A stretch of 48,520 nt of DNA from an uncultured Christensenellaceae bacterium. GTDB lineage: Bacteria > Bacillota > Clostridia > Christensenellales > Christensenellaceae. Position numbers and translations under genes: made by a program. Positions 46,948 to 48,520 of this stretch are shown here, in pieces. Position 1 is the stretch's first letter. The number at the start of each line of letters is the position of its first letter. Where the stretch lies: NCBI GenBank assembly GCA_910588425.1, contig CAJUPM010000007.1:39971-88490 (forward strand), given 5' to 3'. The notes beneath the pieces were generated by a model that saw only the letters and a list, made by a program, of their open reading frames with translations, did no database searches and was not told where the DNA came from.

Positions 46948-48175
46948 GATTTTCTTCCTTTTCTTCTAATACAAATTCTTCGCCCAAAAGCGCCTGGGCT
47001 TCGTAGATATCCGCTTCGGCCACAGCGCGGAGCTTTTGCTGGATACTGCGGGAATTGCCCGCTGCGCGCTCCAGATTGTTTGCCGCGGCATGGATGCTCC
47101 TGCGCGTGCTCTCCAGATTGGCAGAAAAACTGCCGAAGGATTTTTTGACTGCCGAGAGCAGTTTCAAAATCTCGCCGGACTGCTGCTCGATGGCCAGCGT
47201 CTGGAAACCGACTTGCAGGCTGTTGAGCAGGGCGGCCAGCGTCGAAGGGCCGCAAAGCAGAATTTTTTCATCCCGCTGAAGTGTATAGAGCAGATCTTCC
47301 GCGGCCAGCATGGCGTAGAGTCCTTCGGAGGGGACGAAGAGAATGGCGAAATCCGTCGTGTGGGGCGGGGAGACGTATTTTTTGCGGATGCTGCGCGCCT
47401 CCTCCAGCACCGCCCGGATCAGGCCGTTTTTGGCGGCGGCGATATCGGCGGCATCTCCGCTCTCCTCGGAAAGCAGAACCGAAGTATATCGATCCATGGG
47501 AAATTTGGAATCGATGGGCAGATAGACCATGCTGCCCTTGCCCGGAAGCTTGATGGCAAAATCCACCCGGGACTGAGAGCCTGGGATGGTCATCTGCTCT
47601 TCGAATTGGCTGGGGGCGAGAATATCGCGCATGAGCGAAGAGAGCTGAACTTCCCCCCACGTCCCCCGGTTTTTGACGCCCGAGAGGATATTGCGCAGAT
47701 CCGTGATGTTACCGGCGATGGCGCGCATCTCGCCCATGCTCTGGAACACCTGCTCCAGCTGGGTGCTGACCGAGTGAAACGAGGTATCCAGCCCGGCTTT
47801 GAGTGTCTCGGAAAGCCGGGTATCCACGGCGGCCTGCATGCGATCCAGACTCTTTTGGTTCTCCCCGCGCAGGGCGGCCAGCTGGCGATCCATGGTGGCG
47901 CGCATCTCCTCCAGCTGCTGGCTCGTGCTGCTGCCAATGCCTGAAATGGCGCTCATGGAAATCTGACTGAGCGCTTGAAACTGATGATTGATCTCACCGC
48001 GCAGCGAGGCATCGCCCGTCGTTTTGCTGTTTTCCAATGCCGCGAGCTTTTGGGAAAGCGCTTGCAGGGAGGCAGAGGTGTTGGAGCGGCGCGCCAGTAG
48101 GACGATGAGCAAAACAAGGCAAAGAGCCGCAAGCGCGCAGGATACTATGATAAAAATAAGCAAAGTTGACTGCAT
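46937..48175 (-). CDS. rmuC: DNA recombination protein RmuC homologue
   Basis: The 412-aa protein has an N-terminal membrane anchor (about 5-28), a long coiled coil (about 32-150, rich in Gln, Leu and Ser) and the RmuC domain (about 155-360). The domain has NRGTWGEVQLSSLMRDIL, VDFAIKLPG, LPIDSKFPMDRY, TDFAILFVPSEGLY and LLCGPSTLAALLNSLQVGF. RmuC is nuclease-fold related and limits certain rearrangements; its exact biochemical role is not established. An acidic tail (EEKEENHED) ends it. A sigma-A-like promoter lies upstream at 48200-48228. Confidence 0.93.
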   Translation of the reverse strand: MQSTLLIFIIVSCALAALCLVLLIVLLARRSNTSASLQALSQKLAALENSKTTGDASLRGEINHQFQALSQISMSAISGIGSSTSQQLEEMRATMDRQLAALRGENQKSLDRMQAAVDTRLSETLKAGLDTSFHSVSTQLEQVFQSMGEMRAIAGNITDLRNILSGVKNRGTWGEVQLSSLMRDILAPSQFEEQMTIPGSQSRVDFAIKLPGKGSMVYLPIDSKFPMDRYTSVLLSEESGDAADIAAAKNGLIRAVLEEARSIRKKYVSPPHTTDFAILFVPSEGLYAMLAAEDLLYTLQRDEKILLCGPSTLAALLNSLQVGFQTLAIEQQSGEILKLLSAVKKSFGSFSANLESTRRSIHAAANNLERAAGNSRSIQQKLRAVAEADIYEAQALLGEEFVLEEKEENHED

Positions 48176-48199
48176 TCGGCTTCTCCTATCTATGCGCTT

Positions 48200-48228
48200 A
48201 TTATAGCATGTTTGCCAAAAGATTTGAA
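48200..48228 (-). promoter_or_regulatory. Promoter of the rmuC operon
   Basis: On the minus strand, TTCAAA (48228-48223), 17 bp, TATAAT (48205-48200). Confidence 0.6.
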
Positions 48229-48262
48229 GAAAAGCCGCGGCGAAACCTGAGGGAGGGGAGAG

Positions 48263-48298
48263 AAGTATTTAACGAAAAAGGAAGAGAAATACTTTTTT
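48263..48298 (+). terminator. Orphan terminator-like hairpin upstream of the last gene
   Basis: A perfect 8-bp stem, AAGTATTT / AAATACTT, with a 16-nt loop is followed by T-run. No plus-strand gene precedes it (rmuC runs the other way). It may end a small RNA or a transcript not recognised here. Confidence 0.45.
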
Positions 48299-48341
48299 CC
48301 CAGATACAATAAAAACAGTAACTTAATACCTGCTTTTTCGC

Positions 48342-48377
48342 ACTATATTGCTGTAGACATTTGAATTTCGATATAGT
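48342..48377 (+). promoter_or_regulatory. Promoter of the last gene, bracketed by an inverted repeat
   Basis: TTGCTG (48348-48353), 18 bp, TATAGT (48372-48377). ACTATAT (48342-48348) and ATATAGT (48371-48377) form a 7-bp inverted repeat overlapping both boxes, a possible operator. Confidence 0.45.
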
Positions 48378-48446
48378 AAGATGAACTTATAACAATAGGA
48401 GCACTAGCACATTTGAAAAATCCACAAAAAAGGAGTTGACGGCGGC

Positions 48447-48520
<74 letters not shown>

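Overview
The window reads as chromosome of an anaerobic, endospore-forming member of the Clostridia (Bacillota). Two tandem alpha/beta small acid-soluble spore proteins point to sporulation. Acetate kinase, a lower-glycolysis cluster, a candidate Re-citrate synthase and a ferredoxin-like DUF362 protein fit a fermentative anaerobe. Coding DNA is moderately GC-rich (by eye), promoters are ordinary sigma-A type, and most units end in strong hairpin-plus-T-run terminators. The genus cannot be fixed from sequence alone; a Christensenella-like or Oscillospira-like gut lineage is a guess. I recognised no tRNA, rRNA, CRISPR array, prophage or insertion sequence.

Layout. 1-4310: end of an unknown gene; a Tim44-like membrane protein and an SPFH protein, both with zinc ribbons; a cyclophilin; a GNAT acetyltransferase; two SASPs. 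4356-8508: radC, then an M20 dipeptidase with a short alaS. 8953-13406: a translationally coupled GyrI-like/GNAT pair, a LytTR regulator with DUF3021, and an ABC exporter. 13568-15858: mscL with a zinc-ribbon tail, an FMN riboswitch controlling ribU, and lplA. 15918-20928: ridA, an aldo/keto reductase, acetate kinase, lepB with DUF951, and murA. 21064-31540: an esterase, an ATL-like protein, DegV, an aminotransferase, the candidate Re-citrate synthase, a Cys-rich orphan, then a tightly packed Lrp/aminotransferase/HAD/DUF362/trmL unit. 31850-35417: pgk-tpiA-gpmI. 35598-37611: an SDR, an RNHCP protein behind a structured leader, and a GNAT. 37723-43192: a 2-oxoacid dehydrogenase complex, with E3 divergent from E2 and a fused E1 alpha-beta. 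43327-44547: a small AT-richer islet with a ribbon-helix-helix protein and two genes that are frameshifted at homopolymers. 44587-48175: an LOR/SDH (ornithine-cyclodeaminase-like) protein, an RlmI-like methyltransferase and rmuC. 48447-48520: the start of a gene running into a (GACA)n tract at the window edge.

How the parts connect. The E1/E2/E3 complex needs lipoate, and lplA at 14890 could supply it by scavenging. FMN-controlled ribU supplies riboflavin for flavoenzymes such as LpdA. Pgk-TpiA-GpmI feed lower glycolysis and acetate kinase yields ATP.

The least expected items are: the GACA tetranucleotide tract in a predicted reading frame; twin GTATG-N6-CATAC palindromes at the lpdA start site; the interleaved, complementary leader upstream of the RNHCP gene; the AlaRS lacking its C-terminal third; and the RHH/SLOG/kinase islet with two homopolymer frameshifts.
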